From positions 63,778,593 to 63,842,592 of the forward strand of contig CM018685.1 in the NCBI GenBank assembly GCA_009363875.1: DNA of 64,000 bases, given 5' to 3'. Position numbers and translations under genes: made by a program. Under the pieces are notes generated by a model. The model saw only the letters and a program-made list of their open reading frames with translations. It made no database searches and had not been told where the DNA came from. This document shows, piece after piece, positions 24,298-35,004 of this stretch. Source of the stretch: Mikania micrantha (lineage: Eukaryota; Streptophyta; Magnoliopsida; Asterales; Asteraceae). Position 1 is the first letter of the stretch. Each line of letters begins with the position of its first letter.

Positions 24298-24412
24298 GCG
24301 AGGTACTCCTTCGGAGCAGCCTCTCTATCTCAATTGGGATAGAGGTAAGATTTGTCTCTATCTTTCCTCTAGATCCACCCTGGGAAGTTTGTTTGTTTGT
24401 TTAATTTTCAGG
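24298..24412 (+). mobile_element. Au-like SINE, 3' fragment
   Basis: GCAGCCTCTCTATCTC...ATAGAGGTAAGATTTGTC and CCACCCTGGGAAG followed by a GTTT-rich tail resemble the 3' half of Au-type SINEs. The 5' tRNA-like half is missing. Confidence 0.5.
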
Positions 24413-25224
24413 ATTCTACTTGCACTACAAACCATGAAGGCATGAACTCTTCAAAGTATTTGGCTCTATTCATTCAATACCCTTTTTTACTTTGAACTTC
24501 TGTTCACTTTACCTCTGCATCCTCTGCATCATGTACATACACTCAAACTTACATTTGAAACATGTGTTTCAATCCTACTCATTTTTAAAACATCTAACGA
24601 TTAAGAATGCTACAACTTACGATCTCAGAAAGCCATCAACTTACACTCACAAATGGAACCCACCTTTTGATAAACTTTTGGTAGCTAAAAGTGCTAAATC
24701 TACAAGAAAAAGAATTCCAAGGGTCTCACTTTTCAATAATTTATCCCAAAAATATGCCTGTGCATGTGTAGAATGTATATTGCCAGTTGCCTGGTGTAAG
24801 GGAAGTAATTGCATATGCGGAGGAGGAATATGTACCCTTTATGCTACCCGAGTCGTATGTTAGTTCAAGAAGCGATGAAGTTTCTAAAATTTTGGAAAAG
24901 AGTTACCCGATTTGTGATTTGGGTTCTGATGATGAACAACGGTTAATGAAGTTTGACCATGATTGTGTTTCAAAAGATAGTTTTGAAAAAAAATTGGTGC
25001 TTTTGAAAAAGGAATAGATTGCAGCCTATATGATTATTATGATATTGCATCAGCCATTGATCGGTGTTTAGAGCTGGCGTCAAAGTAAGTTTTAGAAGAT
25101 GTAAATAGTTATTGGATGACTAAAAGGAAGAAGAAACAGTCTGCTCTTATAATTAAAGTTTTTTCAGGTAAAAATGTGGTTTTTAAAGATAAAAAATTCA
25201 TATGTGTGTCTGTGTTAGCGGCAA

Positions 25225-25405
25225 ATCTTGGGTTGTTGGTAAGGTTGTTGCCATGTGACCTAAAGATTAAGGGTTCGAGTCATAAAAACAACCTTTATGA
25301 ATATGCAGGGTAAGATGCATCCAAGAAATACAAGTTGGTGTGACACCATTAGCGGATACAATGCATAGGGATGGGGGGATAGTCCCCTCGTAGGATCCCA
25401 CGATC
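25225..25405 (+). mobile_element. Au-like SINE
   Basis: GTTGTTGGTAAGGTTGTTGCC (box A region), GGGTTCGAGTC (box B) and TATGCAGGGTAAGATGCATCC follow the layout of plant Au SINEs. It sits inside the EPC-like pseudogene, probably in an intron. Confidence 0.65.
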
Positions 25406-26193
25406 GAATGTTAAAACACGTTGTTTTTGAATAATTTTGCTTAATTTTGAAATAAAAGGGTACGCAAATTTGATTATAAGGACACAAATCTAATTAAAGG
25501 GGCACAAACTTGATTATAAAAGGTCATAACTGAAAATGAATAATAAAAACTGTGTTTTTTATAGATTTTATACGAATATTAGTTTGTTATGTAACTTTGA
25601 AATTGATTATCTAAGCAATTGTTTTTCTAAATAGTTTTGATAGGTTTGTTTTATGGTTTCAACTAACTTGAAATGCTTTTTACCCTAACTAATAGGTTTG
25701 TTTTGTAGCTTTAACTAACCCGAACTGTTTTTTACCTGCACGGATACCTTTGTGCACTTGGATTGTGTTTTATATGTGTATATATAAGTGGAAATTTCTA
25801 ACTTAGCATTTTTGACAGTGTTATAAGCAAAAACGAGTCAACGAGAGAGCCAACATTTCACAGAAAAACAGCTTAATATCAAAAAAGGTTTGTATTTTCT
25901 CACCCATTTTACCAAGACTTGATGTTTGTTTTATCTACCAAGCCTTTTGTTACAGTTGATTCAAACCCTGATGGTCAAGTGGCTTAAATCCTGAAGGATG
26001 TAGGTTTTGGTGATTTTATCTTGGTAATTCTAGATGTTGCTGCTAACAAAAAAAAAAAGTTGAGTTCAAATCATGGATTTGTAAAAGGTCAAGCTATCTC
26101 TTTGGAATGAAATATGTATTTTTTAGGGTAGTCTTGATATTTGTAGATATCACAGATTCACAGAGGTGGCATGTTTGACCGTAAAGTTATAAC

Positions 26194-26617
26194 CACTGTT
26201 AGTAAAAATCGGTCTAGGCGCTAGGCGGCTCTCTACTGTGTCGAATTTGGCCTAGGCGGGCTAGTCAGATTTTTTTTTTTGACTTTTTTATGGTAAAAAG
26301 GGACCAATTTTATGATTATTTAACATTTCTCAACCCAAATTCGTTAATATGCCTCTGAAACATCGAATCCAGTAACTTAAAACACCGAAATTTATCTCTA
26401 AACTTTGAACTCGGTGTTAAAGTTTGAACTTTGAAATACTTGACTTAGTATGTTTAAGCTTATTTTTTGAAGTATTATATTAAATTATTGATATTGATGT
26501 GTATATATAATATATATTTGTAAAATTACATATAAAAATTCCAATCCGCGTAGCTCCGATTAATCCCTAGGCAGTATCTCGTCGTTCGACTAGCGCCTAG
26601 CGACTTCTACAGCCATG
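26194..26617. mobile_element. hAT-type MITE with 8-bp target duplication
   Basis: The 8-bp string GTTATAAC flanks the element exactly (26186-26193 and 26618-26625). The ends are imperfect inverted repeats (CACTGTTAGTAAAAATCG on the left; on the right the reverse complement reads CATGGCTGTAGAAGTCGC), each followed by a TAGGCGCTAG-type motif. It is 424 bp and non-coding, inside an intron of the EPC-like pseudogene. Confidence 0.85.
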
Positions 26618-27042
26618 GTTATAACAAACATACAGTCTAATCTCACTAATCAGTAAGACTGTAAGGTTGGGGGAGGGAGAGTGAGATAAAGGCAAACATT
26701 ATCCCTATCTCTGTAGGATAAAAAGACTGTTTCTAAAGGGACCCGACTTTCATCGCTACACAGGTAAAATTCAAAAAAAAACTTTAAAGTAAACAAGTCA
26801 AATAACGGTTTAAAAGCCACAGTCACCTTTAGTGCATAGTCTTTTAAATTACAAATTAACAAATCCCTTGTAATTATAATAAAAGAACAGCAATGTTGAA
26901 TGAAGAAAAGTTGTTAAAAGAGTCTACAAAGACTTGTATCAAAGCGCATGAAACACTAGAAGCTGCAAACAGATCCGAAGAGGCATTCATTGTTAAAAGG
27001 TGACAAGCTCAAGCTCTCATGGCAACTGCTGACATGGCAGTT

Positions 27043-27908
27043 TGTTGGATTTTATGAACGGATCCGATAAGTTAACGTAACTAACCGAGCTGTGACCCGT
27101 AAGAGTTACACCGTGGGCAACGAACATTAAATCCACTTAATTTGATTAACTGGTAATCACGAACAGTTTTATAATTTATAATTGTTATAAATTATATAAG
27201 TTTAATTATTTATTTACTTAATTAAACTATTATTATTATTATTATCATTTAAGATAATATCTAATAAAATCAAGTGTCATCGTTAGATATCATGCAAGAT
27301 CTTGTCATAATCTTTGCATGCCATCATAATATCTAATAAAATCAAGTGTCATCATTAGAAATCATGCAAGATCTTGTCACATCTTGCATGCCATCATTTG
27401 AGATGGATTTACACTCAAAAGACATATCTTGCATGTCATGATTATGTGCAAGATACACACTCCAACTCTTGATCTCATCTCTATTTATATATATGCTTGA
27501 ATAATCAAGACTTTGAGAGAGAGCTTGATGGTCATTTGAAAGATTGGTGCAAGAAGAAACTAGTAGAAGATTAATCATCTTCATCCTACTTTCATACCAC
27601 CACCTGCTTCCGTTGAGAACCAGGAACTTGTTCGTGTTTTGTTCTAGCATCCGTTCGTTGAACCTCGGTGTCTCAAACGGTTAACTATTAACCAAAAGGG
27701 TATAATCTTTTCTCATCGGTAGATTAGATTAATTATAATTATCTGTGTTTGCATGTTTTGTAACCTTGATCCTGATTGGGAATATTAACAGTGAAAATTT
27801 TGAAACCATAATTCCGCTGCGTTAATATTAAATATGGATTTAATATACTAATTGGTCAAACTTGTTTTTACCTAAAAGTCAAACTAGATACCACTACGAT
27901 TCCCAACA
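27043..27908 (+). repeat. Copia 5' LTR
   Basis: 866 bp. A 72-bp unit starting TAATATCTAATAAAAT at 27255 and 27327 is tandemly duplicated in U3, and a TATA-like TATTTATATATAT lies at 27482-27494. Confidence 0.9.
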
Positions 27909-27909
27909 G

Positions 27910-27921
27910 TGGTATCAGAGC
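27910..27921 (+). promoter_or_regulatory. Primer binding site, tRNA-Met
   Basis: TGGTATCAGAGC lies one base after the 5' LTR, the standard Copia primer site complementary to initiator tRNA-Met. Confidence 0.9.
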
Positions 27922-29398
27922 CACGCTTACAACATGCAAATCGGATCCGGTCAGTTTAACCGGTTACAGATCACAAACTCTAAATTGTTTAATATTTTGA
28001 GTTTCTGATCCAGATATAGATCTGAATAATTATTTGGGTAAAATTATTTATTTGGTCAAAGTTATAATTGACCAAAATAATTACCCAGTTTTAATCATAA
28101 AATTATGATTGAATATGTAAATCAGGCCCGACCTTGTGTTTGTTTGGTTGTTTAATTTTTCAGTTTTGGTTTATTATGGTTTGGCCCATTTTGATGGCTC
28201 AAAATTGTAATAGAGTAGGGTTTGTATTTTCTCGTTATGTATTTCAATTTATTGTAAATATTGTAATGACAAAAGACCTGAAGACAAAACTGAAGAATCA
28301 AGATCAAGAGGCACGGATCTGGAGGTCAGTGGGAGCAGCTCAAGATCACAAGATGCATTATTCATCATTGTGGTTGATTGTGTGTTGTGACCCCGTGACC
28401 TAGTTTGTTTTGCTACTTGGCTCTAGCAAAATCAAACACAATTTGACCTTATGATTTACATATTTGTTTAATTTGATATTGTGGTTGCTTTATCTTATAA
28501 ATGTTATAACATACCAATCAAATACCAAAAGGGTTTTAAAAGGAGTTTTAAAAACATAATCGCAATAATATGTAACGGTTCAAAAAACTAATCAATTTTG
28601 CAACTTGTAAAAGTTTTATAAAACAAATGGTTTGTTTTAAAATATATATATATAACCAATGAGTTTCTACAATCTAAAATTGTTTTAAACTCAGAAACTT
28701 AATAGATTAACTATTAACTTTTGAATGGTTATGCAAGTCGCGACAAACTTAGTTTTAATATGTTATTTAAAATTAAGTGTCATGAGAGATGAAAGGGTTC
28801 ATCACTAAGTCACGACATTAAATATAGTAAAACTGGTTTTTACAACGCACGTATGATTAGATCATTTGTTGTGTTTGACCCTTATTCGGTAAACACTAAA
28901 AATGGATCCCATATATATAAAATCAATAGTTTATGCTATCCTATTATAAGGGACACTTGGAGCATAATGCGAAACACCAGTGTTTGGAGCCACAGCACCG
29001 CACTTGGTGCGTAGTTTGTCCTCTAAGGTGCAAGAGTTTTCGTTGACACATCCGGCTCTTCCACATGTACCTGTTTTAGGATGACTATTACTTTCATATC
29101 TTGTTACGTGCCACAGCTGTCTGGAAATGAAAGTGAGCATAGATGAGGCTAAACGTATCACTAAATAGACAAGTTGTCTTAGTGGCCTCATACTTGAGAG
29201 TTGTGCATTTTTCACAATTGACAAACGTTGTCAGTCTACCTACTATCACTTACTAATGTTGCGTGCCACAGCTGCCTTTAGTAACTGATACTGCTAGATT
29301 CTCAATCCTTATTCTTATTACTGTTAATGGGTCATTAATTAAATAAGGAATTAAACATCAAAAAATACTAATTATTTAATTTTGCTTACTTTAAAGGG
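27922..29398 (+). other. Long leader of the Copia element
   Basis: About 1.48 kb between primer site and gag without a credible reading frame. It may include packaging signals; nothing specific is visible. Confidence 0.6.
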
Positions 29399-30466
29399 AT
29401 GTCTCACGAAAATAACTCCTCATTCGCTCTCAAGTCCATACTTGAGAAAGATAAGCTGAATAACACCAACTTTCTCGAATGGCACCGCAACTTGAAAATT
29501 GTACTTAAGTTTGCCAAAAAGCACTATGTACTGGAAGGTCCAGTTCCTAATGAGCCTGAAGGTAATACGGCTGCTGCCCGTAAAGCCTGGGAAAAGCATA
29601 ACGAGGATGCCATTGAGGTAGCCTGCCTTATGCAAGCCACTATGTCTTCTGATCTTCAGAAGAACATGGAAGACATGGGTGCCTTTGACATGATCCAGCA
29701 ACTTACAGGCATGTTTCAGAAACAAGCCCGTCAAGAACGCTATGACACCATGAAGCAGCTTATCGGCTGCAAAATGCAAGAAGGCTCGTCAGTTAGTGCT
29801 CATGTGCTTACGATGAAAGGGTACATCGACCAATTGAATAAGCTTGGTTATCCCCTGTCAAATGAAATGGCAGCGGACTTCATCTTGAACTCTCTCCCAA
29901 AGTCTTACGACCAGTTCGTAATGAATTTCAATATGAATGCTTGGGAGAAGACTGTGCCTGAACTGCATGGGATGCTGAAGACGGCTAAGATGAATGTACC
30001 AAGCAAAGTCAATCAAGTATTGACAATTCGATCTGCTGGTGTTAGAAAGCCCAATCCCAAGAAAAAGGGTTATAACAGCAAGGGCAAGAATAAAGCTATT
30101 GTTGCTGCCAAGCCCGCCACCAACAAAGCCAAGGCAATTACTAAAGCACCACCCCCTGAGGAGCGTCAATGCTTTGAATGCAACAAGATGGGGCATTGGA
30201 GGCGTAATTGCCCTGAATATCTGGCTAAGCTGAGGATGAACAAGGCCAATGGTGCAGGCCCTTCAGGTACTTCTATTTATGTTATTGAACTTTTTACTGT
30301 TTCCAGCAACACATGGGTGTTTGACACTGGATGTGGTTACCACATCATTAATGTATTGCAGGAACCTGAAAAGTGGAAGAAACTGAAACAAGGCGACATG
30401 GAACTCATCGTTGGTGATGGGAAAAGAGTACCAGTTCTTGCAACTGGAACATATTTTCTTTCATGA
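29399..30466 (+). CDS. Copia gag with truncated protease start
   Basis: 355 residues. The N-terminal half is a Copia gag/UBN2-type domain (LNNTNFLEWHRNLKIVL near 20-37, later YDTMKQLIGCKM and LGYPLSNEMAADFILNSLP). A CCHC zinc knuckle follows (CFECNKMGHWRRNC, about 258-271) in a Lys/Ala-rich context that would bind RNA. The frame then enters a protease-like start, WVFDTGCGYHI (Asp of the DTG active site), followed by VGDGKRVPV, and stops. In complete Copia elements the frame would go on through protease, integrase and reverse transcriptase; here it ends at a TGA followed by tandem repeats. The intact gag suggests a role in forming particles for trans-mobilised copies. Confidence 0.85.
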   Translation: MSHENNSSFALKSILEKDKLNNTNFLEWHRNLKIVLKFAKKHYVLEGPVPNEPEGNTAAARKAWEKHNEDAIEVACLMQATMSSDLQKNMEDMGAFDMIQQLTGMFQKQARQERYDTMKQLIGCKMQEGSSVSAHVLTMKGYIDQLNKLGYPLSNEMAADFILNSLPKSYDQFVMNFNMNAWEKTVPELHGMLKTAKMNVPSKVNQVLTIRSAGVRKPNPKKKGYNSKGKNKAIVAAKPATNKAKAITKAPPPEERQCFECNKMGHWRRNCPEYLAKLRMNKANGAGPSGTSIYVIELFTVSSNTWVFDTGCGYHIINVLQEPEKWKKLKQGDMELIVGDGKRVPVLATGTYFLS

Positions 30467-30612
30467 ATAAAATTACAATTCAAAAACACCATGAATAAAA
30501 TTACAGTTAAAAAACATCATGCATAAAAATTGCAGTTCAAAAACACCATGCACAAAATTATAGTTCAAAAACACCATAAATAAGATTGTAATTCAAAAAC
30601 ACCATAAAACGT
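30467..30612. repeat. Five-copy 28-29 bp tandem repeat
   Basis: Units of the form TTACAATTCAAAAACACCAT(g/a)(a/c)ataaaa directly follow the gag stop codon, where pol would begin in a complete element. Confidence 0.8.
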
Positions 30613-31040
30613 CTGTTTAAATTATACGGTACAAAAATGACTTAAACACCATGTGTAAATGACGCAACTAAAAAACGTGGTGTTTTGTTTATGTTCAAAA
30701 CACCATAAAACATCTTCGCAAATAGAAAAACATCATAAAAACGCACAAGTTTTAAGAACAATCAGTTTTGTTCTTTTTCTATTTTTAAATATAACAATGT
30801 TATACTTGTTACAAAGGTAAAAAAAATGATTGATTTTATGGTGTAATTTGTTTAAAAAAATGTTAACGTATAAAATAATTACATACGTTTAAAAAATTTG
30901 GTGGAATTAACATGTGACTTGCATGTGCATCCTCCATTTATGAGTTGACGTTTATACCCTTTAACCTAAAATACACGTGTCACATTCTCATGCCTTCTCA
31001 TAAGCAAATCTCGCATAAAAAGGCTCCAGTCTGAGGGGAT
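30613..31040. other. Non-coding 3' part of the Copia element
   Basis: It includes further AAACACCAT motifs, some inverted (TGGTGTTTTG), and ends in the purine-rich CTGAGGGGAT just before the 3' LTR, the likely polypurine tract. Confidence 0.6.
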
Positions 31041-31906
31041 TGTTGGATTTTATGAACGGATCCGATAAGTTAACGTAACTAACCGAACTGTGACCCGTAA
31101 GAGTTACACCGTGGGCAACGAACATTAAATCCACTTAATTTGATTAACTGGTAATCACGAACAGTTTTATAATTTATAATTGTTATAAATTATATAAGTT
31201 TAATTATTTATTTATTTAATTAAACTATTATTATTATTATTATCATTTAAGATAATATCTAATAAAATCAAGTGTCATCATTAGATATCATGCAAGATCT
31301 TGTCATAATCTTTGCATGCCATCATAATATCTAATAAAATCAAGTGTCATCATTAGAAATCATGCAAGATATTGTCACATCTTTCATGCCATCATTTGAG
31401 ATGGATTTACACTCAAAAGACATATCTTGCATGTCATGATTATGTGCAAGATACACACTTCAACTCTTGATCTCATCTCCATCTATATATATGCTTGAAT
31501 AATCAAGACTTTGAGAGAGAGCTTGATGGTCATTTGAAAGATTGGTGCAAGAAGAAATTAGTAGAAGATTAATCATCTTCATCCTACTTTCATACCACCA
31601 CCTGCTTCAGTTGAGAACCAGGAACTTGTTCGTGTTTTGTTCTAGCATCCGTTCGTTGAACCTCGGTGTCTCAAACGGTTAACTATTAACCAAAAGGGTA
31701 TAATCTTTTCTCATCGGTAGATTAGATTAATTATAATTATCTGTGTTTGCATGTTTTGTAACCTTGATCCTGATTGGGAATATTAACAGTGAAAATTTTG
31801 AAACCATAATTCCGCTGCGTTAATATTAAATATGGATTTAATATACTAATTGGTCAAACTTGTTTTTACCTAAAAGTCAAACTAGATACCACTACGATTC
31901 CCAACA
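31041..31906 (+). repeat. Copia 3' LTR
   Basis: 866 bp, 10 differences by eye from the 5' LTR, ends CCCAACA, followed by the target duplication CAGTT. Confidence 0.9.
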
Positions 31907-31935
31907 CAGTTTACAGAGCAACCATGGCACGTAAA

Positions 31936-32245
31936 ATTCAGTATATTAGTCAGCAATTAAAAATCATTTGACCCGTCCTTTTTGCCATTGGTAGTGGCGA
32001 AAAGTACACACATGTCCTTTTTTGCCATTTGTAGTGGCAAAAATGAGGTTTATTGCCACTCACAGTGGCGAAAAGTACACACATGATTTTTAATTGTTGA
32101 CTAATATACTGACATCTTACACCCTTACATTCTCATTTTATAACTCCTTAAATCGTCACTAGCAATGGAGAAATCCCCATTTGTGAAAAAAAATTTTGAG
32201 CCCCCCTTGTAACCATTTTTTTAAAATGGACCCCATTTTTAAAAA
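31936..32245. repeat. Hairpin element related to the giant foldback
   Basis: A 28-bp inverted repeat (arms at about 31936-31963 and 32088-32115, one mismatch) encloses three TTGCCA...AGTGGCG motifs. The sequence after it (CACTAGCAATGGAGAAATC...TTGTAACCATTTTTTTAA) matches the outer border of the inner arms of the 11.6-14.6 kb foldback. Confidence 0.6.
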
Positions 32246-33170
32246 AAAAAATTCCTAGATTTATGGACCATCAGCATGCAGCATGGTGGACCGGTGGAAG
32301 AGTTCTAAACTGGTATATTGATATTTCTACAGTTTATTGATTACATCTAGCATAACAGCTTATGTTTATTGTAAAAACTGAACTTCACAAATCACAACTG
32401 ATTGTGTATATTTGGAATATTATGCTAACATGTGAATAAATATAAGATGCGTTATTTTTAAGATGCGAAAATGATTCTGTTTTAATGCGAAAATGGTTCG
32501 GTTTTAGTTTTATTAGGACTTTTGGTTTAGTTTTGATTTTGGTTTGGGATGTGACAACGGAAAAGATGGTGTAGATAACAACAATTACAGTAAAAATAAT
32601 ACAGGGGAAATTATAACACCAACAAGATGGAAGGTTTTCCTAAAAAGTCAATTTTGTCTACGAAACAACGAAAGTTAAAAAAGAATTTATAAAACTTGAA
32701 AACCGGTCTAAATAAACTCCGATTGAATTTATTTTTGCATCATTAGAATCGGTTTGTCGTACCCTAAAACGTAAACCTTAAATCATAAACAATAACCGTA
32801 ATACTAAAAGTGAAACTTTAAAAACAAATCTTAAACCTAAAGATAAAACCTAAAATACTAAAAGTGACACTTTAAAAACAAATTATAAACCTAAAGAAAA
32901 AACCTGAAACCTAAAAATCAAGCCTTAAAACTTAAACTATAAAACTAGTTGTTAAAGCTAAAGCCTAAAAGCTAATCTTGTTGGGTTCAATGAAACAGTT
33001 CCAATGTCATCGAAATGTGAATCGAATTTTTTTTGAATAAGTTTTGAAGGTTTTTAAACTATCTTTTATCAGGCAAACTTCCCCTAGCAACATACACACA
33101 CTGACACACACATTCAACCCATCAAAAAAAAATAGTTTTCAAAATGTCATAATCGAGAATTTGGGTTTAG
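32246..33170. other. Intergenic DNA with degenerate CCTAAA-like repeats
   Basis: Between 32760 and 32990 phrases such as AAACCTAAA recur, and a unit of about 52 bp is duplicated (32805-32905). No gene is seen. Confidence 0.5.
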
Positions 33171-33360
33171 TAAGACCATCCGGTGTGCCTTGTGAAGAGG
33201 CGTGGATGGGGCGCCACTGGGCGTGGCACACCGCCCCCCATGGGGCGTGAATGGGGCGTGGGTGAAAAGGAGTGAGCAGGCTCACGGCGTGGGGAAGGGG
33301 TGGGGGGTTGGGTTTTGACCGTTGCTTGGGTATTAAAAAAAAAAAAAATTTAAATAAAAC

Positions 33361-33370
33361 CTATATATAT
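33361..33370 (+). promoter_or_regulatory. TATA-like box of the PIF transposase
   Basis: CTATATATAT lies about 95 bp before the ATG in an otherwise plain leader. Confidence 0.5.
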
Positions 33371-33459
33371 CATCACAATCCATCCAATATTCACACACAC
33401 TATCTAAAAACATCACACCCCACAAAAAAAATAAACAAAAAAGTTGTATTTTTATAAAA

Positions 33460-34710
33460 ATGGAGTTTATACGGGAAGATGACGATTTTAGCGAAGGAGA
33501 AGATTTTTTAATCGAAGCCGCACAACTTACTCTCGACATCATCAGACAACAAGTTGAAAGACCTGTTCTAACTAGAAGAGCACGGATTAATCGAGATCGT
33601 CTTGGAGCTCACGAACGTCTTGTTGAAGATTATTTTTCAGAAAATCCGAAATACCCCGAACATTTATTTCGGCGTCGGTTTCGTATGAGTCGAAATCTTT
33701 TTTCACGAGTGAGTAATGATTTGGAACAAAAGTATGACTTTTTCCAACAACGGTGCGACGGAAGAGGAAAGATCGGGTTTTCCGGTCTTCAAAAGTGTAC
33801 TTCTGCAATACGGCAACTAGCCTACGGCACTAGCAGCGATTCTTTTGATGAGTATTTACAGATGTCTGAGCGAATGGGGCGGGAATGTGTTTATAAATTT
33901 TGTAAAGGCGTAATTAGATTGTACGCGAAAAAATACTTGAGGAAACCAAATTCATATGACATCCAACAGATTTACACGTTTCATGAAGAAGTTCATGGTT
34001 TACCCGGTATGTTAGGTAGTCTCGACTGCACCCATTGGGAATGGGACAATTGTCCAACAGCTTGGCGAGGTCAATTCCAACGAGGCGATCATCCAAGACC
34101 GACTTTTATGCTAGAAGCTGTTGCGTCTCAAGATCTTTGGATATGGCATGCTTTCTTTGGTGCATCGGGATCGAACAATGATATAAATGTTCTAGATCAG
34201 TCGCCGATTTACAACGATCTTATTGAAGGCAAGGCACCCGGGCAGCAGTTTATTTGCAATGACACAACATACAAATACGGGTATTATTTAGTCGATGGTA
34301 TTTATCCACAATGGGCTACTTTCGTGAAATCGTTTACATCCCGACAAACTGACGATGAAAAACGTCTGTATTTCCAGAATCGTCAAGAGGGTGCAAGAAA
34401 GGATATTGAACGAGCATTCGGAGTTTTAAAGAAAAAGTGGCACATGATTCAACACCCTGCTAGAGCATGGAAGCCAAGTCGTATCCGAAACGCGTTATAC
34501 GCATGTGTGATACTACACAACATGATAATTGAAGACAACGGTCGAGCGATATGTGAATTTTATGAAGAAGACGATCCGAATTTGTTGGAGCATGTGGAGA
34601 TCAACGAGGAAGAAAAACAAGCAAACCGTCGAATGCTTCGCAACGAGGATACACATGCCAACCTCAAAGCCGATTTGATTGAACATTTATGGAAAAATCG
34701 TTTTTATTAG
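33460..34710 (+). CDS. PIF/Harbinger transposase (Plant_tran/HARBI1 type)
   Basis: 416 residues, single open exon. An N-terminal acidic segment and a helical region with FRRRFRMSRNLFSRV (about 70-84) precede the DDE nuclease core. Candidate catalytic residues are D189 in GSLDCTHWEW, D279 in LVDGIYPQW and E317 in DIERAFGVLKKKW; GSNNDINVL (about 237-245) is a further conserved block. The C-terminus has the usual LHNMIIEDN motif. The length is typical of this family. No stop, frameshift or missing key residue was seen, so the protein could be active. The transposase would cut at the TIRs of this element and of related non-autonomous copies. Confidence 0.92.
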   Translation: MEFIREDDDFSEGEDFLIEAAQLTLDIIRQQVERPVLTRRARINRDRLGAHERLVEDYFSENPKYPEHLFRRRFRMSRNLFSRVSNDLEQKYDFFQQRCDGRGKIGFSGLQKCTSAIRQLAYGTSSDSFDEYLQMSERMGRECVYKFCKGVIRLYAKKYLRKPNSYDIQQIYTFHEEVHGLPGMLGSLDCTHWEWDNCPTAWRGQFQRGDHPRPTFMLEAVASQDLWIWHAFFGASGSNNDINVLDQSPIYNDLIEGKAPGQQFICNDTTYKYGYYLVDGIYPQWATFVKSFTSRQTDDEKRLYFQNRQEGARKDIERAFGVLKKKWHMIQHPARAWKPSRIRNALYACVILHNMIIEDNGRAICEFYEEDDPNLLEHVEINEEEKQANRRMLRNEDTHANLKADLIEHLWKNRFY

Positions 34711-35004
34711 TTTGTATTTTATTTTAATTTTTTTATTAGTTTGTATTTTTTTTATTTTTTTTTATTAGCTCGTATTTTTTTTTAATATTTTTTATTAGTT
34801 TGTAATTTTTTTATTAATTTGTAATTTGTTTTTATTAATTATATATCAAATTAAATTAAAAAGGAATGATGACGTGGAGTGAGTGGGGTAATGGGGCATT
34901 TCCACCAAAATGGTGGGGTGAGTGGTTGTGGTGAGTGCTTATGTGGCGCCTACGTGGCGCCTACGTGGAGTGAGTGGGGTGCCTTGGCACACCCCATAGT
35001 CTAA

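Larger units (their letters stand above)
27043..31906 (+). mobile_element. Non-autonomous Copia LTR retrotransposon
   Basis: Complete element of 4864 bp with two 866-bp LTRs (TGTTGG...CCAACA), a 5-bp target duplication CAGTT (27038-27042 and 31907-31911), a tRNA-Met-type primer site and a gag ORF. The coding region stops within the start of the protease domain; integrase, reverse transcriptase and RNase H are absent, and the space before the 3' LTR is non-coding and repetitive. It must have moved with enzymes supplied in trans. I count 10 single-base differences between LTRs (about 1.2%). It split the last recognisable exon of the EPC-like gene. Confidence 0.9.
22090..31960 (+). pseudogene. 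Enhancer-of-polycomb-like (EPC-like) gene, decayed and split
   Basis: Three blocks of one gene are recognisable. About 23345-23661 encodes KRFWFVYTRKGKR and CSCRNGVKAVAFIDFQ. At 24786-25165 LPGVREVIAYAEEEYVPF, YPICDLGSDDEQRL, a shifted frame with AFEKGIDCSLYDYYD, and YWMTKRKKKQSALIIKVF together match the EPcA region of plant EPC-like proteins (NuA4-type histone acetyltransferase subunit family). At 26890-27042 a tail exon reads TCIKAHETLEAANRSEEAF and ATADMAV, continuing after the Copia element as YRATMARKIQ. Damage: a frameshift near 24990, an in-frame TAA at 25087, a TGA in the tail exon just after residues IVKR, and the Copia insertion. Other exons were not identified. 21.93-22.3 kb may hold the 5' leader, ending at a CAG/GTATAA donor-like site. 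Confidence 0.7.
33174..35001 (+). mobile_element. PIF/Harbinger transposon, complete
   Basis: Ends are inverted: GACCATCCGGTGTGCC on the left and GGCACACCCCATAGTC on the right (13 of 16 positions match). The 3-bp target duplication TAA flanks it (33171-33173, 35002-35004), as expected for PIF/Harbinger. It is 1828 bp with one transposase gene and no second Myb-like ORF, so full activity might need a partner protein from elsewhere. Confidence 0.9.

Noticed and set aside
25800..25890. Possible further exon of the EPC-like gene
   Set aside because: Splice-like borders exist, but the translation could not be matched to the family with confidence.
28931..29224. 97-codon minus-strand ORF in the Copia leader
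   Set aside because: No domain, and antisense to the element; random open frame.
32760..32990. Interstitial telomere repeat (CCCTAAA)n
   Set aside because: The words are AAACCTAAA-like but irregular and lack the CCC; no uninterrupted array.
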